64,000 bases of DNA, taken from NCBI GenBank assembly GCA_002407855.1, contig DHPF01000007.1, forward strand, positions 233,599-297,598. The letters run 5' to 3'. Position numbers and translations under genes: made by a program. This DNA comes from Bacteroidales bacterium UBA5371 (GTDB lineage: Bacteria > Bacteroidota > Bacteroidia > Bacteroidales > P3). Numbering within the stretch: position 1 is the first letter of the stretch; each line of letters begins with the position of its first letter. The notes beneath the pieces are model-generated. The model saw only the letters and a list, made by a program, of their open reading frames with translations, ran no database searches and was not told the origin of the DNA. Shown one piece after another: positions 1-7,836 of this stretch.

Positions 1-280
1 GCTGAAAATAGGCTAAGTATTGCGTAGCCTTTTGGTAGCGCCATTGATGGAACTCTATGCCTTCTTCTATCTGTTGAGTAATTGACTTATTGGATTGGCA
101 GTAAGAGGGATTGAAAGCACTATTATCGCAAAATGTGCAGCCACCAAAAGCTAATGTCCCATCCCTATTGGGACAGGTGAAGCCTGCATCAATAGAAAGT
201 TTCTGAACTCTTTGTCCAAATACTTTTTTGAAGTAGTTTGAGTAAGCATTATAGGGACGTGATGTCCCCCAATCATACAT
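1..280 (-). CDS. Radical SAM protein, TIGR01212/YtqA-YhcC type (5' part only)
   Basis: Only the N-terminal 93 codons lie in the window; the gene runs off the left edge. Reading the minus strand from ATG at 280 gives MYDWGTSRPYN followed by KLSIDAGFTCPNRDGT and GGCTFCDN. This spacing of cysteines matches the iron-sulfur cluster binding loop of the TIGR01212 radical SAM family (YtqA in Bacillus, YhcC in E. coli), so the protein should bind a 4Fe-4S cluster and S-adenosylmethionine. The family's substrate is not settled. A purine-rich AAAGAAAG precedes the ATG. It lies 70 bp downstream of the LutA-like gene on the same strand, so co-transcription is possible. Confidence 0.85.
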   Translation of the reverse strand, partial: MYDWGTSRPYNAYSNYFKKVFGQRVQKLSIDAGFTCPNRDGTLAFGGCTFCDNSAFNPSYCQSNKSITQQIEEGIEFHQWRYQKATQYLAYFQ

Positions 281-350
281 TTTGCTTTCTTTATCCACGA
301 ATTATTTTCTTGATATAAATATTTCTTAATGCTCTCTAATCAATAATTAT

Positions 351-1073
351 CTAATCTTTCCTTTGGCTTAATAAATCCACCAAATGAATTGTTTTAAGGT
401 CTATTTTATTCTTATTAATATAGGATTCCAAATGAAGCAAACACGATTGGTCGGAACTAACAATATATTCTGCCCCTTCTGAAAGCACTTGTTCTATCTT
501 TTTTTGAGCAAGAGCCATTGACACAGGCTCATTAAATAACGTGAACATCCCACCATAACCACAGCAGAAATTATTTGTATTGGCACTAACTATCTCTAAA
601 CCCTTAACGTTTTGAAGTAAGAGTTTAGTCTCCTCAACTACGTTATATTCATTTAAAGAATGACAATTATAATGAATAGAAACCTTATGTGGAAAATAAG
701 CCCCAACATCTAAGGTCTGGGTGGTGCATACCAAAAACTCTGTAATATCTAAAATCTTATCACTTACGCTTTTGTAGATATTATGATTTGAGGTATTGAA
801 AAAGAGCTTGCTCATATTGTTTTTAACATAACTAATGCAGGAAGTGGAACAGCCAACAATATAGTTTCTTATTCCAAAATCATTAATAAATTTCTCCCCT
901 ATTTCCTTAGCCTCTTCCCAATTTCCATTATCGTAAAGCAGTCTTCCACAGCAAGTTTGGCTGGTGTTATAAACAACCTTGTGCCCGAGTTGTTCAAGAA
1001 GTTTAATCAGATTAACGCCTGTTTGAGGAGTGAATTGATCAACGCAACAAGGAATAAAAACTTCAACATTCAT
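351..1073 (-). CDS. lutA: LutA/YkgE-family (Fe-S)-binding oxidoreductase subunit
   Basis: 240 residues with two cysteine-rich CCG domains: CC at residues 9-10 with TCCGRLL at 40-46, and later YNCHSLNE with FCCGYGGMF. This is the full architecture of LutA/YkgE, the small CCG-domain subunit of the lactate-oxidising LutABC complex, and of related heterodisulfide-reductase-like proteins. LutB and LutC, the usual partners, are not in the window, so the lactate role is inferred from family only. The protein is cytoplasmic, with no signal peptide or membrane segment. A TAnnTTTG promoter lies 17 bp upstream, so it is probably transcribed separately from the rnf operon upstream. Confidence 0.85.
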   Translation of the reverse strand: MNVEVFIPCCVDQFTPQTGVNLIKLLEQLGHKVVYNTSQTCCGRLLYDNGNWEEAKEIGEKFINDFGIRNYIVGCSTSCISYVKNNMSKLFFNTSNHNIYKSVSDKILDITEFLVCTTQTLDVGAYFPHKVSIHYNCHSLNEYNVVEETKLLLQNVKGLEIVSANTNNFCCGYGGMFTLFNEPVSMALAQKKIEQVLSEGAEYIVSSDQSCLLHLESYINKNKIDLKTIHLVDLLSQRKD

Positions 1074-1089
1074 ACATTTAGATTTTGTA

Positions 1090-1097
1090 CAAAAATA
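1090..1097 (-). promoter_or_regulatory. Bacteroidota -7 element for lutA
   Basis: Reverse strand reads TATTTTTG, matching TAnnTTTG, 17 bp upstream of the lutA ATG at 1073. The predicted leader is very short, as is common in this phylum. Confidence 0.55.
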
Positions 1098-1135
1098 CTA
1101 AAAACTAAGTTACAAATTATTATTGTCTCTATTTT

Positions 1136-1240
1136 TATATCAAGAGATAGTTTATTAGAATCAAGTTCTAAAAAAATAGAATCAAATTCTAATAAAATAG
1201 AATCAAGAGTTAATAGATTAAAATAAAGTTCTAATTTTTC
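1136..1240. repeat. 21-bp-period intergenic array A (5 units)
   Basis: Units start at 1136, 1157, 1178, 1199 and 1220, all exactly 21 bp apart. The core is AGAATCAAGTTCTAA or AGAATCAAATTCTAA, itself a weak dyad (AGAA...TTCT). The last unit (AAATAAAGTTCTAAT) overlaps the rnfE stop codon at 1231-1233 and the last rnfE codons, and the period continues without a break. It fills most of the rnfE-lutA gap. Because 21 is a multiple of three, open frames run through it on both strands; these are not treated as genes. Confidence 0.9.
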
Positions 1241-1821
1241 TTTTTGCTTAATCTATTGATTAAAGCGATAAGATAGCCAAGTGTTATGAAGGCTCCCGGA
1301 GCTAAAACAAAAATAAGTATTCCGTCATTATCACCTATGAATTTCATATCAAATAATGAACCCGAGCCTAACATCTCTCTAACTCCTCCCAATATGGTTA
1401 GGGCTAAGGTAAATCCTAATCCCATCCCAATTCCATCAAACATAGAATTCATTATTGTATTTTTGTTTGCAAAGGCCTCAGCTCTTGCAAGAATTAAACA
1501 GTTTACAACAATTAGAGGAATATAAATACCTAAGCTTGCATACAATGCGGGAACATAAGCCTCCATAGATAGCTGAACAATGGTTACAAACGACGCAATT
1601 ACAACAACAAAGGCTGGAATACGTACTTTATCGGGGATAACATTCTTCAAGGCCGAAATAACTACGTTGGAACAAATCAAAACAAATGTTGTGGATAATC
1701 CCATCCCTAATCCATTTATTGCAGAGGTTGTTGTTGCAAGGGTTGGACACATTCCTATTAAAAGAACAAATATTGGATTTTCTTTTAATATACCGTTAGA
1801 TAATATTTTAAATTTATTCAT
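1231..1821 (-). CDS. rnfE: Rnf electron transport complex subunit E
   Basis: 196 residues, highly hydrophobic, six predicted membrane helices. NPIFVLLIGMCPTLA near the N-terminus and VNCLILARAEAFA place the paired conserved cysteines of the RnfA/RnfE (NqrE/NqrD-like) family. The text after them (TTTSAINGLGMGLSTTFVL, PDKVRIPAFVV) identifies E rather than A. In the Rnf complex RnfE pairs with RnfA to hold an intramembrane iron-sulfur centre on the route from ferredoxin to NAD+ coupled to ion pumping. It is the last gene of the operon here, 15 bp after rnfG, and rnfA, which normally follows, is missing. Confidence 0.95.
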   Translation of the reverse strand: MNKFKILSNGILKENPIFVLLIGMCPTLATTTSAINGLGMGLSTTFVLICSNVVISALKNVIPDKVRIPAFVVVIASFVTIVQLSMEAYVPALYASLGIYIPLIVVNCLILARAEAFANKNTIMNSMFDGIGMGLGFTLALTILGGVREMLGSGSLFDMKFIGDNDGILIFVLAPGAFITLGYLIALINRLSKKKN

Positions 1822-1836
1822 GTCAAGTATTGGATT

Positions 1837-2427
1837 TTAATTTTGTTGTTGATATTTTTTAAATGCTTCAAATGCGGAATTGATAGAGGAAAGAAAAGCT
1901 CTTGAAGAAATGGTTGAGGCAGTAATTGCATCAATTTCGCCTCCATCTTTCTTTACAGCAAGCTTTGTCTGAGATAAATTTTTCCCTCTTATGTCTTGAT
2001 TTGCTTTACTGGTCTTAAACCAGTCTGTAATCTTAGAGCCTAAGCCTGGGGTTTCGGAAGCTGCTAATATTGTATAATTGGAAACAATTCCTTCATTATC
2101 CAAACCTACCATTACTTCTATTTTTCCAGCATAACCATCATATGAGTAGGTTTGAATGGCTGCTCCAACGAGTTTGCCATCTTTTTCCGCAGGATAAATA
2201 AAAAACGCATCGGTTTTTCCATCAAGTTTAATTTCAACCTTTTCTCCTACTTTTGCATCCTTAATAGGTAATACTTCTTCAATAGCGTCTTGTTGTTTTT
2301 TCATTTGTGCTTTCTGTATTGGCTCTTTTGTTAAGGTGTAACCGCCAGCCAACACTGCCGATGCTATCAAAGAAATAATGCCTAATGATAACACCATATT
2401 TTTTAATGAAGAATCTAACTTTGCCAT
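1837..2427 (-). CDS. rnfG: Rnf electron transport complex subunit G (covalent FMN protein)
   Basis: 196 residues: one N-terminal membrane anchor (about residues 10-30), then a periplasmic FMN-binding domain. The flavinylation site is DAITASTISS with Thr172 as the expected acceptor of FMN from ApbE. The usual context is (S/T)GAT; here it is TAST, so the Gly and Ala are changed but the acceptor Thr is kept. SETPGLGSKITDWF is the typical RnfG/NqrC motif. It sits 15 bp upstream of rnfE and 34 bp after rnfD. No apbE gene is in the window. Confidence 0.95.
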   Translation of the reverse strand: MAKLDSSLKNMVLSLGIISLIASAVLAGGYTLTKEPIQKAQMKKQQDAIEEVLPIKDAKVGEKVEIKLDGKTDAFFIYPAEKDGKLVGAAIQTYSYDGYAGKIEVMVGLDNEGIVSNYTILAASETPGLGSKITDWFKTSKANQDIRGKNLSQTKLAVKKDGGEIDAITASTISSRAFLSSINSAFEAFKKYQQQN

Positions 2428-2461
2428 ATTTAATTATTTTTTCGTTTATTCTTATTTAATA

Positions 2462-3418
2462 CTAATATCCAAAAGCTTTTGGCTTAAATGCTTTATCAAT
2501 AAGTGGAGTTACTGCATTCATAATTAGAATTGCAAAAGAAACACCTTCGGGCATTGGCCCAAAACTTCTAAATATTATGGTTAGAACTCCACAACCAAAG
2601 CCAAAAATTAACTGACCTTTGTATGTTATTGGAGAAGTTACCATATCTGTTGCCATAAATATTGCTCCCAAAAGCAGTCCTCCTGCTAAAAGTTGGTACA
2701 AAGGATGAATAAATTCACTTGGATTTACAAGCCAAAGAATAAGAGCAAATATACCGGCTGTGCCTATAAAAGATACCGGGGTATGCCAAGAAATAACTTT
2801 TCTAAAAAGCATTATCAAACCTCCAATTATTAGAGTAATAGCAGATATTTCTCCTAAACTTCCACCAGTAAAGCCAATAAACATATTCCATAAATCAACG
2901 GCTTGACCATCTTTTAAAGCAAGTAAAGGCGTTGGGCCAGTTACTGTATCGGTTAATGAAGAGCCAAAAAGAGGTTTTGGTAAAGGCCACTCACTCATTG
3001 CAACCTTACTTGGGAATGAAATAAAAAGAAATACTCTACCAACAAGTGCAGGATTGAAAGGGTTTTTACCTAATCCTCCATAAGACATCTTCGCAACACC
3101 TATTGCAACCAACGCTCCTATTGCAACAATCCACAAAGGAACATTTGAAGGAAGATTAAACGCAAGTAAAATTCCGGTTATTACGGCAGAACCATCTTTA
3201 ATTGTTGGTTGAACTTTTAGGATATACTTTTGAATTAACCACTCAAAGCCTACGCAAAACACAACAGAAGTAAGGGTTACCAATAAGGCATCAAGGCCAA
3301 AAAAGTAAATACTTACCAATAATGCTGGCAAAAGAGCAATAACTACCGTCCACATTATTTTCTTTGTGGTCTGATTGCTTTGAACATGAGGTGAACCTGA
3401 AATAGTTAGTAATGACAT
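2462..3418 (-). CDS. rnfD: Rnf electron transport complex subunit D
   Basis: 318 residues with nine to ten membrane helices, the RnfD/NqrB family. SGSPHV at the start, NPFNPALVGRVFLF and TDMVTSPITYKGQ are family landmarks. DTVTGPTPLLA carries the predicted covalent-FMN threonine (Thr163). RnfD is the main ion-translocating membrane subunit. The gene follows, by 27 bp, an unrelated secreted-protein gene that separates it from rnfC, which is not the usual arrangement. Confidence 0.95.
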   Translation of the reverse strand: MSLLTISGSPHVQSNQTTKKIMWTVVIALLPALLVSIYFFGLDALLVTLTSVVFCVGFEWLIQKYILKVQPTIKDGSAVITGILLAFNLPSNVPLWIVAIGALVAIGVAKMSYGGLGKNPFNPALVGRVFLFISFPSKVAMSEWPLPKPLFGSSLTDTVTGPTPLLALKDGQAVDLWNMFIGFTGGSLGEISAITLIIGGLIMLFRKVISWHTPVSFIGTAGIFALILWLVNPSEFIHPLYQLLAGGLLLGAIFMATDMVTSPITYKGQLIFGFGCGVLTIIFRSFGPMPEGVSFAILIMNAVTPLIDKAFKPKAFGY

Positions 3419-3445
3419 TTTCTATAATTTTATTTTTATTATTTA

Positions 3446-4048
3446 TTATCTTTTCTCATTCATTGAGTCTAAATAAGACTTAGTTGAACGAATAATTTCT
3501 AAGTATTTTATTTTATAATTCAATTCAAAACCTTCTTCCTTACAAAAAGACACAATGGCAATAATCCTATTAAACATTTTAATGAAATAGAAATAACTTA
3601 TAGCCTTTTCTTCTCCAACATTAAATGTTGCAACATACCAAAGAGCATTTTTTCCATTTATCTTTTCGTTTCCTTCTTTAATAATTGTAAATCCATCAAA
3701 AAATTCGGAAAAATCAACTGAAAGAAAGTTTTTATCAACAAATTCTTCTAAATCTCCTTCATCCCAACGGCTTGGAGTAAATTGAATCTTCTCTTCAAGC
3801 ATTTGTGAAGGATTGTTTTCATCTGAATCTGCGTCCAAATCTCCTTGAGCATATTCCTGTTCAAAAGCATCCTTAGCAAAAGGAGGATAAAGTACAATTT
3901 CTCCTTCCTGCCCTTGCTCCAAATCCCACTCATCAGGATAAGAAATCATAAAATCATTTACCTTATCAACATATATTTCCTTTCCATCCTGCTGAGCAAA
4001 AATACTTACAGAGCAAAAAACAAATATAATTAATAATACTCTTTTCAT
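3446..4048 (-). CDS. Secreted protein of unknown function inside the rnf operon (PsbP/Mog1-like features)
   Basis: 200 residues. A signal peptide (MKRVLLIIFVFCSVSIFAQ, cleavage expected after FAQ) is followed by a domain opening with VNDFMISYPDEWDLEQ, which resembles the start of PsbP/Mog1-fold domains (an F-x-I-x-Y-P-x-x-W pattern). An acidic stretch DLDADSDENNPS lies in the middle. No catalytic residues are recognised. The gene is inserted codirectionally between rnfC (37 bp upstream) and rnfD (27 bp downstream), so it is very probably co-transcribed with them. A periplasmic accessory role for Rnf is an inference from position only; it could equally be an operon passenger. Confidence 0.75.
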   Translation of the reverse strand: MKRVLLIIFVFCSVSIFAQQDGKEIYVDKVNDFMISYPDEWDLEQGQEGEIVLYPPFAKDAFEQEYAQGDLDADSDENNPSQMLEEKIQFTPSRWDEGDLEEFVDKNFLSVDFSEFFDGFTIIKEGNEKINGKNALWYVATFNVGEEKAISYFYFIKMFNRIIAIVSFCKEEGFELNYKIKYLEIIRSTKSYLDSMNEKR

Positions 4049-4085
4049 TCAGGTTATGCGTTTTATTATCTTGATATTATAATTT

Positions 4086-5417
4086 TTACTTTTGTGCTCT
4101 TTGACGACGAATTTCGCCTATATGGTTTTTGGAAATACGAACTAAATCAAGCAATGGCCTACCAGCTGGACAGGTAAATAAGCAGCATCCACATTCTATG
4201 CAATCCATTGCAAGGGTTTTCTCAGCCTCTTCCCACAAACGATTTTCTGCAAATTGGGCAATCTGAATGGGTTCTAATCCCATTGGACAAACGCTAACGC
4301 ATTTACCACATCGCAAACAATTAGTTACTTCTTTTCTTGAGGATTCTTTATTAGACATTAGAAGAATAGCAGAAGTTGTTTTGACAGTTGGAGCTGAAAG
4401 TTCTGAAATTGCTTTACCCATCATTGGTCCTCCACTAATAACCTTTCCTGTGCCTTCTGGTAATCCACCACAATAATCTATTACAGATTGAATAGGAGTT
4501 CCAACCCTTACCAATAAGTTTTTCTTTTGTTTAACATTCTTCCCTGTTAGGGTTAGTATGTTTTGAATTAAAGGCATATTCTTTTGTACTGCGTAATAAA
4601 CAGCTTGGGCTGTTCCAATATTATTTACCACACAACCAACCTCAATGGGAAGTTTACCACTTGGAACTTCTCGTTTGGTAAGGGCATAAATAAGTTGCTT
4701 TTCTGCTCCTTGTGGATATTTTGTTTTTAAAGGAATTATTTCTATGCCTTCAAATCGCTTTGCTGTATTGGTTAAATGTTCTATAGCATCTGGTTTATTA
4801 CTTTCAACTCCTACTAATGCTTTCTCTACATTTAGTGCTTTTTTAAGGATTTCAACTCCTATCAAACATTCCTCAGCTCTTTCATTCATTATTCTGTAAT
4901 CAGAAGTCAAATAAGGCTCACATTCAACAGCATTAATTATTAAATAGTCGGCCTTCTTGCCTTGAGGTATCATATATTTTATATGTGTTGGGAAAGCTGC
5001 ACCTCCTAAGCCCACAATACCCATTTCTTTTATCTTTTCAATAATTTGATTGGAGTCAAGTTTTATTTCTCTAACAATTTCTGTTGAACTATCTATTCCT
5101 TCTAACCATTCATCTTCTTCTACATCAATATAAATAGCAGGTTTCTTATAACCGGTAAAATCAGTAGCAACATCTATTTTGGTAATAGTTCCTGTGTAAG
5201 GAGAATGAGTATTGGCACAAATAAACTGCTCTGCTTTTGCAATCAATTGCCCCGTCTTTACTTTATCTCCTTTTTGAACAATCAAGGTTGAGGGAGCTCC
5301 CAAATGCTGTGAAACAAAAACAACTGCTTGCTTAGGCAATGGGAAAACCTCTATTGTAGAATCATTAGTTAATTTGTTTTCTTGAGGGTGAACACCTCCT
5401 CTATTGAATGTTTTCAT
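4086..5417 (-). CDS. rnfC: Rnf electron transport complex subunit C
   Basis: 443 residues. GVHPQENK at the start, the glycine-rich GIVGLGGAAFPTHIKY (NADH/FMN-binding region, near residue 130) and a central SLBB-like region identify RnfC. Two ferredoxin-type 4Fe-4S motifs follow: CLRCGKCVSVCP (about 367-378) and CIECGCCLFTCP (about 406-417). RnfC is the peripheral cytoplasmic subunit that exchanges electrons with NAD(H). The length is that of the short RnfC form, without the long alanine-rich tail seen in enterobacteria. Starts 20 bp after the rnfB stop. Confidence 0.95.
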   Translation of the reverse strand: MKTFNRGGVHPQENKLTNDSTIEVFPLPKQAVVFVSQHLGAPSTLIVQKGDKVKTGQLIAKAEQFICANTHSPYTGTITKIDVATDFTGYKKPAIYIDVEEDEWLEGIDSSTEIVREIKLDSNQIIEKIKEMGIVGLGGAAFPTHIKYMIPQGKKADYLIINAVECEPYLTSDYRIMNERAEECLIGVEILKKALNVEKALVGVESNKPDAIEHLTNTAKRFEGIEIIPLKTKYPQGAEKQLIYALTKREVPSGKLPIEVGCVVNNIGTAQAVYYAVQKNMPLIQNILTLTGKNVKQKKNLLVRVGTPIQSVIDYCGGLPEGTGKVISGGPMMGKAISELSAPTVKTTSAILLMSNKESSRKEVTNCLRCGKCVSVCPMGLEPIQIAQFAENRLWEEAEKTLAMDCIECGCCLFTCPAGRPLLDLVRISKNHIGEIRRQRAQK

Positions 5418-5437
5418 GGTTATTTTATGTTTCTAAA

Positions 5438-6301
5438 TTAATTTTGAATTGCTTCTGCTTGTTCAACTGCTATTTTTTCTTTCTTTGGAGGGAAATTGAT
5501 TTCAAGGATTGCACCTGTTGGGCATTCTGTTACACATTTACGACAAAGTTTGCACTTTGTAAAGTCAATATAAGCCAAATTGTTCTCAATCTTTATTGCA
5601 TCAAACTCACAAACCTTTTCACACTTACCACAGCCTATACATGCAACATTACAATTCTTCTTTGCAAGTCCTCCCTTTTCAGTATTGACACAACTAACAA
5701 ATACTCTTCTATTCTTAATTCCTTTATTCCTAAGCTCTATTATTTTTCTTGGACAAGCCTTTACACAAGCACCACAAGAAACACATTTTTCCTCATCTAC
5801 AATTGGCAAACCACTTTCCTTGTCTATAATTATTGCGTCAAAAGCACAAACTCCAACACAATTGCCTAAGCCTAAGCAACCATTCGGACAGCCTCCCTCC
5901 GAAGACATATTTAAATGTGCATAAAGACAATCCTGTACTCCATCGTATTGCACCTTAGCCGTTGTGTTTAGTTTTCCTCCGTTGCAACGCACAACAGCAA
6001 TCTGAGGCGTTGAAGCACTTACCTCTAAACCCAATATTTCTGCAATATCATTAATTGTTTTATCGCCTCCAACCGGACAGCGTAATCCTTCCAAAGAAGA
6101 GGCATTAACAATTGTCTCAGCCAAAGCCCTGCATCCCGTATAGCCACAACCACCGCAGTTTGCTCCTGGTAGTTTCTCAGCAATTAAATCAATTCTGGGG
6201 TCTTCAATAACCTTAAATTTCTGTGCAACAAAATACAGAATAACAGCAGCAATCCCTGCGGTTAAAACCAATACTAAAATAGAGTAAATAATGATTGACA
6301 T
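5438..6301 (-). CDS. rnfB: Rnf electron transport complex subunit B (polyferredoxin)
   Basis: 287 residues from ATG at 6301, chosen because MSIIIYSILVLVLTAG gives the expected N-terminal membrane helix; an upstream ATG at 6343 would overlap the promoter. Next comes the special cluster motif GANCGGCGYTGC...RCPVGG (Cys49, 52, 57, 75), then four further ferredoxin-like CxxCxxCxxxC clusters, for example CVSCGACVKACP and CKLCRKCVTECP. RnfB accepts electrons from reduced ferredoxin and passes them into the complex. It is the first gene of the operon, as in many Bacteroidota (order B-C-D-G-E). Confidence 0.95.
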   Translation of the reverse strand: MSIIIYSILVLVLTAGIAAVILYFVAQKFKVIEDPRIDLIAEKLPGANCGGCGYTGCRALAETIVNASSLEGLRCPVGGDKTINDIAEILGLEVSASTPQIAVVRCNGGKLNTTAKVQYDGVQDCLYAHLNMSSEGGCPNGCLGLGNCVGVCAFDAIIIDKESGLPIVDEEKCVSCGACVKACPRKIIELRNKGIKNRRVFVSCVNTEKGGLAKKNCNVACIGCGKCEKVCEFDAIKIENNLAYIDFTKCKLCRKCVTECPTGAILEINFPPKKEKIAVEQAEAIQN

Positions 6302-6340
6302 AATTTTTTTGTACTTTAATTTCAATAAAATTCCAAGCAA

Positions 6341-6348
6341 CAAAAATA
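6341..6348 (-). promoter_or_regulatory. Bacteroidota -7 element for the rnf operon
   Basis: Reverse strand TATTTTTG (TAnnTTTG) 40 bp upstream of the rnfB ATG. It supports 6301 as the translation start. Confidence 0.55.
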
Positions 6349-6496
6349 CGATAAAAATTCTAAACCCCTAAAATTTGAGTTAAATTTGGAATTAATCCAT
6401 ATTGCATTTTTGTAAAGGCATAAAAATAATATCCAATTAGGATGATATATAAGTTTGATAATCGTATATTTAAGCTATTGATATTAAAAACCTAAT

Positions 6497-6580
6497 GAAA
6501 TCAAGTTTTAATTTATCAGAATCAAGTTTCAGTTTAATGAAATCAAGTTTCAGTTTATTCAAATCAAATTTCAGTGAAAA
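6497..6580. repeat. 21-bp-period intergenic array B (4 units)
   Basis: Units begin at 6497, 6518, 6539 and 6560, each with a core of (A/G)AATCAAGTTTCAG or a close variant. All four are in the same orientation. The array ends one base before the stop codon of the GH3 gene (6582). It lies upstream of the rnf promoter region. Confidence 0.9.
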
Positions 6581-6581
6581 G

Positions 6582-7709
6582 CTATCTTAATCCCATATCA
6601 GATTTCAATTTTTGAATCCGAGCATAAGAGTTATTTATGGATTTCTCCTTTACTTTACCTTGCTTTACTAACCGAAAGATAGTATCAATTGCTTTATAGC
6701 CTATTTCTTTATCGTATTTCTCTCCATTATTAGAAAAAATAAACATATCCACTCCTGCATTTATGGCTTTTTCTAAGCAGGTCGTAAGGTCGTATTCTTT
6801 GGCTATTGCCCCCATTGCCATATCATCCGAAATTATAATCCCATCATAATTCATTTGTACTCTCAATTTATTGGTAAGGGTATTATATGACATTGTTGCA
6901 GGATAATTCTCATCAAAATTAGAGTTAAAGACATGCGAGCTCATAACCATATCAACCATGCCTTCTTCAATTAAGACTTTGAATGGAATTAATTCTTCTT
7001 CGGAATAGGTATTGGTAACATCTGCTATACCTTTATGAGTGTCGGAAGCAGAAGAGCCATGCCCTGGAAAATGTTTAATAGAGGTTAGAATACCTTTCTT
7101 TCTGTGTTCTTCTATAACTATTTTAGCATTATCTATAACTACTTGTGGTTTGTCGGAAAAACTCCTTTCCAATTTGCCTATTATAGGGCAATCTGGGTTA
7201 ATGTTTAAATCTACTGATGGAGTAAAATTTAGATTAATTCCTAAGGATTTAAGAGTAGTAGCTGTTCTTGAAGCCCATTCTCTGCTAATTGATTTCTTAT
7301 TATTATCGCCCAAATATTGCTGTGAAACACTTGGAGCAAAACCATATTGTTCTTTTAACCTGCTTACCTTTCCTCCTTCCTGGTCAATGGATATAAAAAG
7401 ACTATTATTCCCTGCCTTTTGCAATTCTGTGCATAGCTTACGTAGTTGGTCGGGATTTTCTATATTGCGTTTGGCTTTCTTAGATGGAACATCATAATCA
7501 AAGAGAATTACTCCACCTATCTTTTCTTTTGTTATAAGGTTGTAGATAGGACTTTTTGTGGTTAGTTCTGCTTCTCTAAATCCTATAATTAACATTTGTG
7601 CTATCTTCTTTCTAAGCTCTAAATCTTCCTTTGAATAGTCTTGTGCTTTTATTTGATGGCCTGAAAGAAAGATAAGCAAAGATACTATTACTAAACTAAT
7701 TCGCTTCAT
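6582..7709 (-). CDS. Glycoside hydrolase family 3 enzyme, beta-N-acetylhexosaminidase (NagZ) type
   Basis: 375 residues with a signal peptide (MKRISLVIVSLLIFLSGHQIKAQ). The GH3 TIM barrel is complete: LFISIDQEGGKVSRL, KHFPGHGSSASDTHKG (the His/Asp acid-base dyad specific to NagZ-type GH3) and GIIISDDMAMGAI with the Asp nucleophile. The likely activity is removal of terminal N-acetylglucosamine, as in cell-wall turnover. Because it is exported, the site is periplasmic or extracellular, unlike cytoplasmic NagZ of enterobacteria. It is divergent from a sugar permease, suggesting hydrolysis and uptake of the same sugar. Confidence 0.88.
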   Translation of the reverse strand: MKRISLVIVSLLIFLSGHQIKAQDYSKEDLELRKKIAQMLIIGFREAELTTKSPIYNLITKEKIGGVILFDYDVPSKKAKRNIENPDQLRKLCTELQKAGNNSLFISIDQEGGKVSRLKEQYGFAPSVSQQYLGDNNKKSISREWASRTATTLKSLGINLNFTPSVDLNINPDCPIIGKLERSFSDKPQVVIDNAKIVIEEHRKKGILTSIKHFPGHGSSASDTHKGIADVTNTYSEEELIPFKVLIEEGMVDMVMSSHVFNSNFDENYPATMSYNTLTNKLRVQMNYDGIIISDDMAMGAIAKEYDLTTCLEKAINAGVDMFIFSNNGEKYDKEIGYKAIDTIFRLVKQGKVKEKSINNSYARIQKLKSDMGLR

Positions 7710-7765
7710 TGCTTTATTGAGGTTTTTTGTTTTAATTTCCTTATTTTAAGTATGCAATTTGAGAG

Positions 7766-7812
7766 CAAAAGTAAGAAAATTATTATTGTCAGAATTGTTT
7801 TTCTTATCTTTG
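7766..7812. promoter_or_regulatory. Divergent promoter pair, GH3 (-) and sugar permease (+)
   Basis: The minus strand has TACTTTTG at 7773-7766 for the GH3 gene. The plus strand has TATCTTTG at 7805-7812 for the permease. The plus-strand element places the permease start at ATG 7837, not at the upstream ATG 7759, which lies before the promoter. Confidence 0.55.
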
Positions 7813-7836
7813 TGGCTTGAAAAAACTTCATTAATT

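Noticed and set aside
957..1226. Plus-strand open frame antisense to lutA that runs into array A
   Set aside because: It is antisense to a confident gene, and its C-terminal 'repeat peptide' (SSSKKIESNSNKIES) is only the translation of the 21-bp units, which stay open because 21 is a multiple of three.
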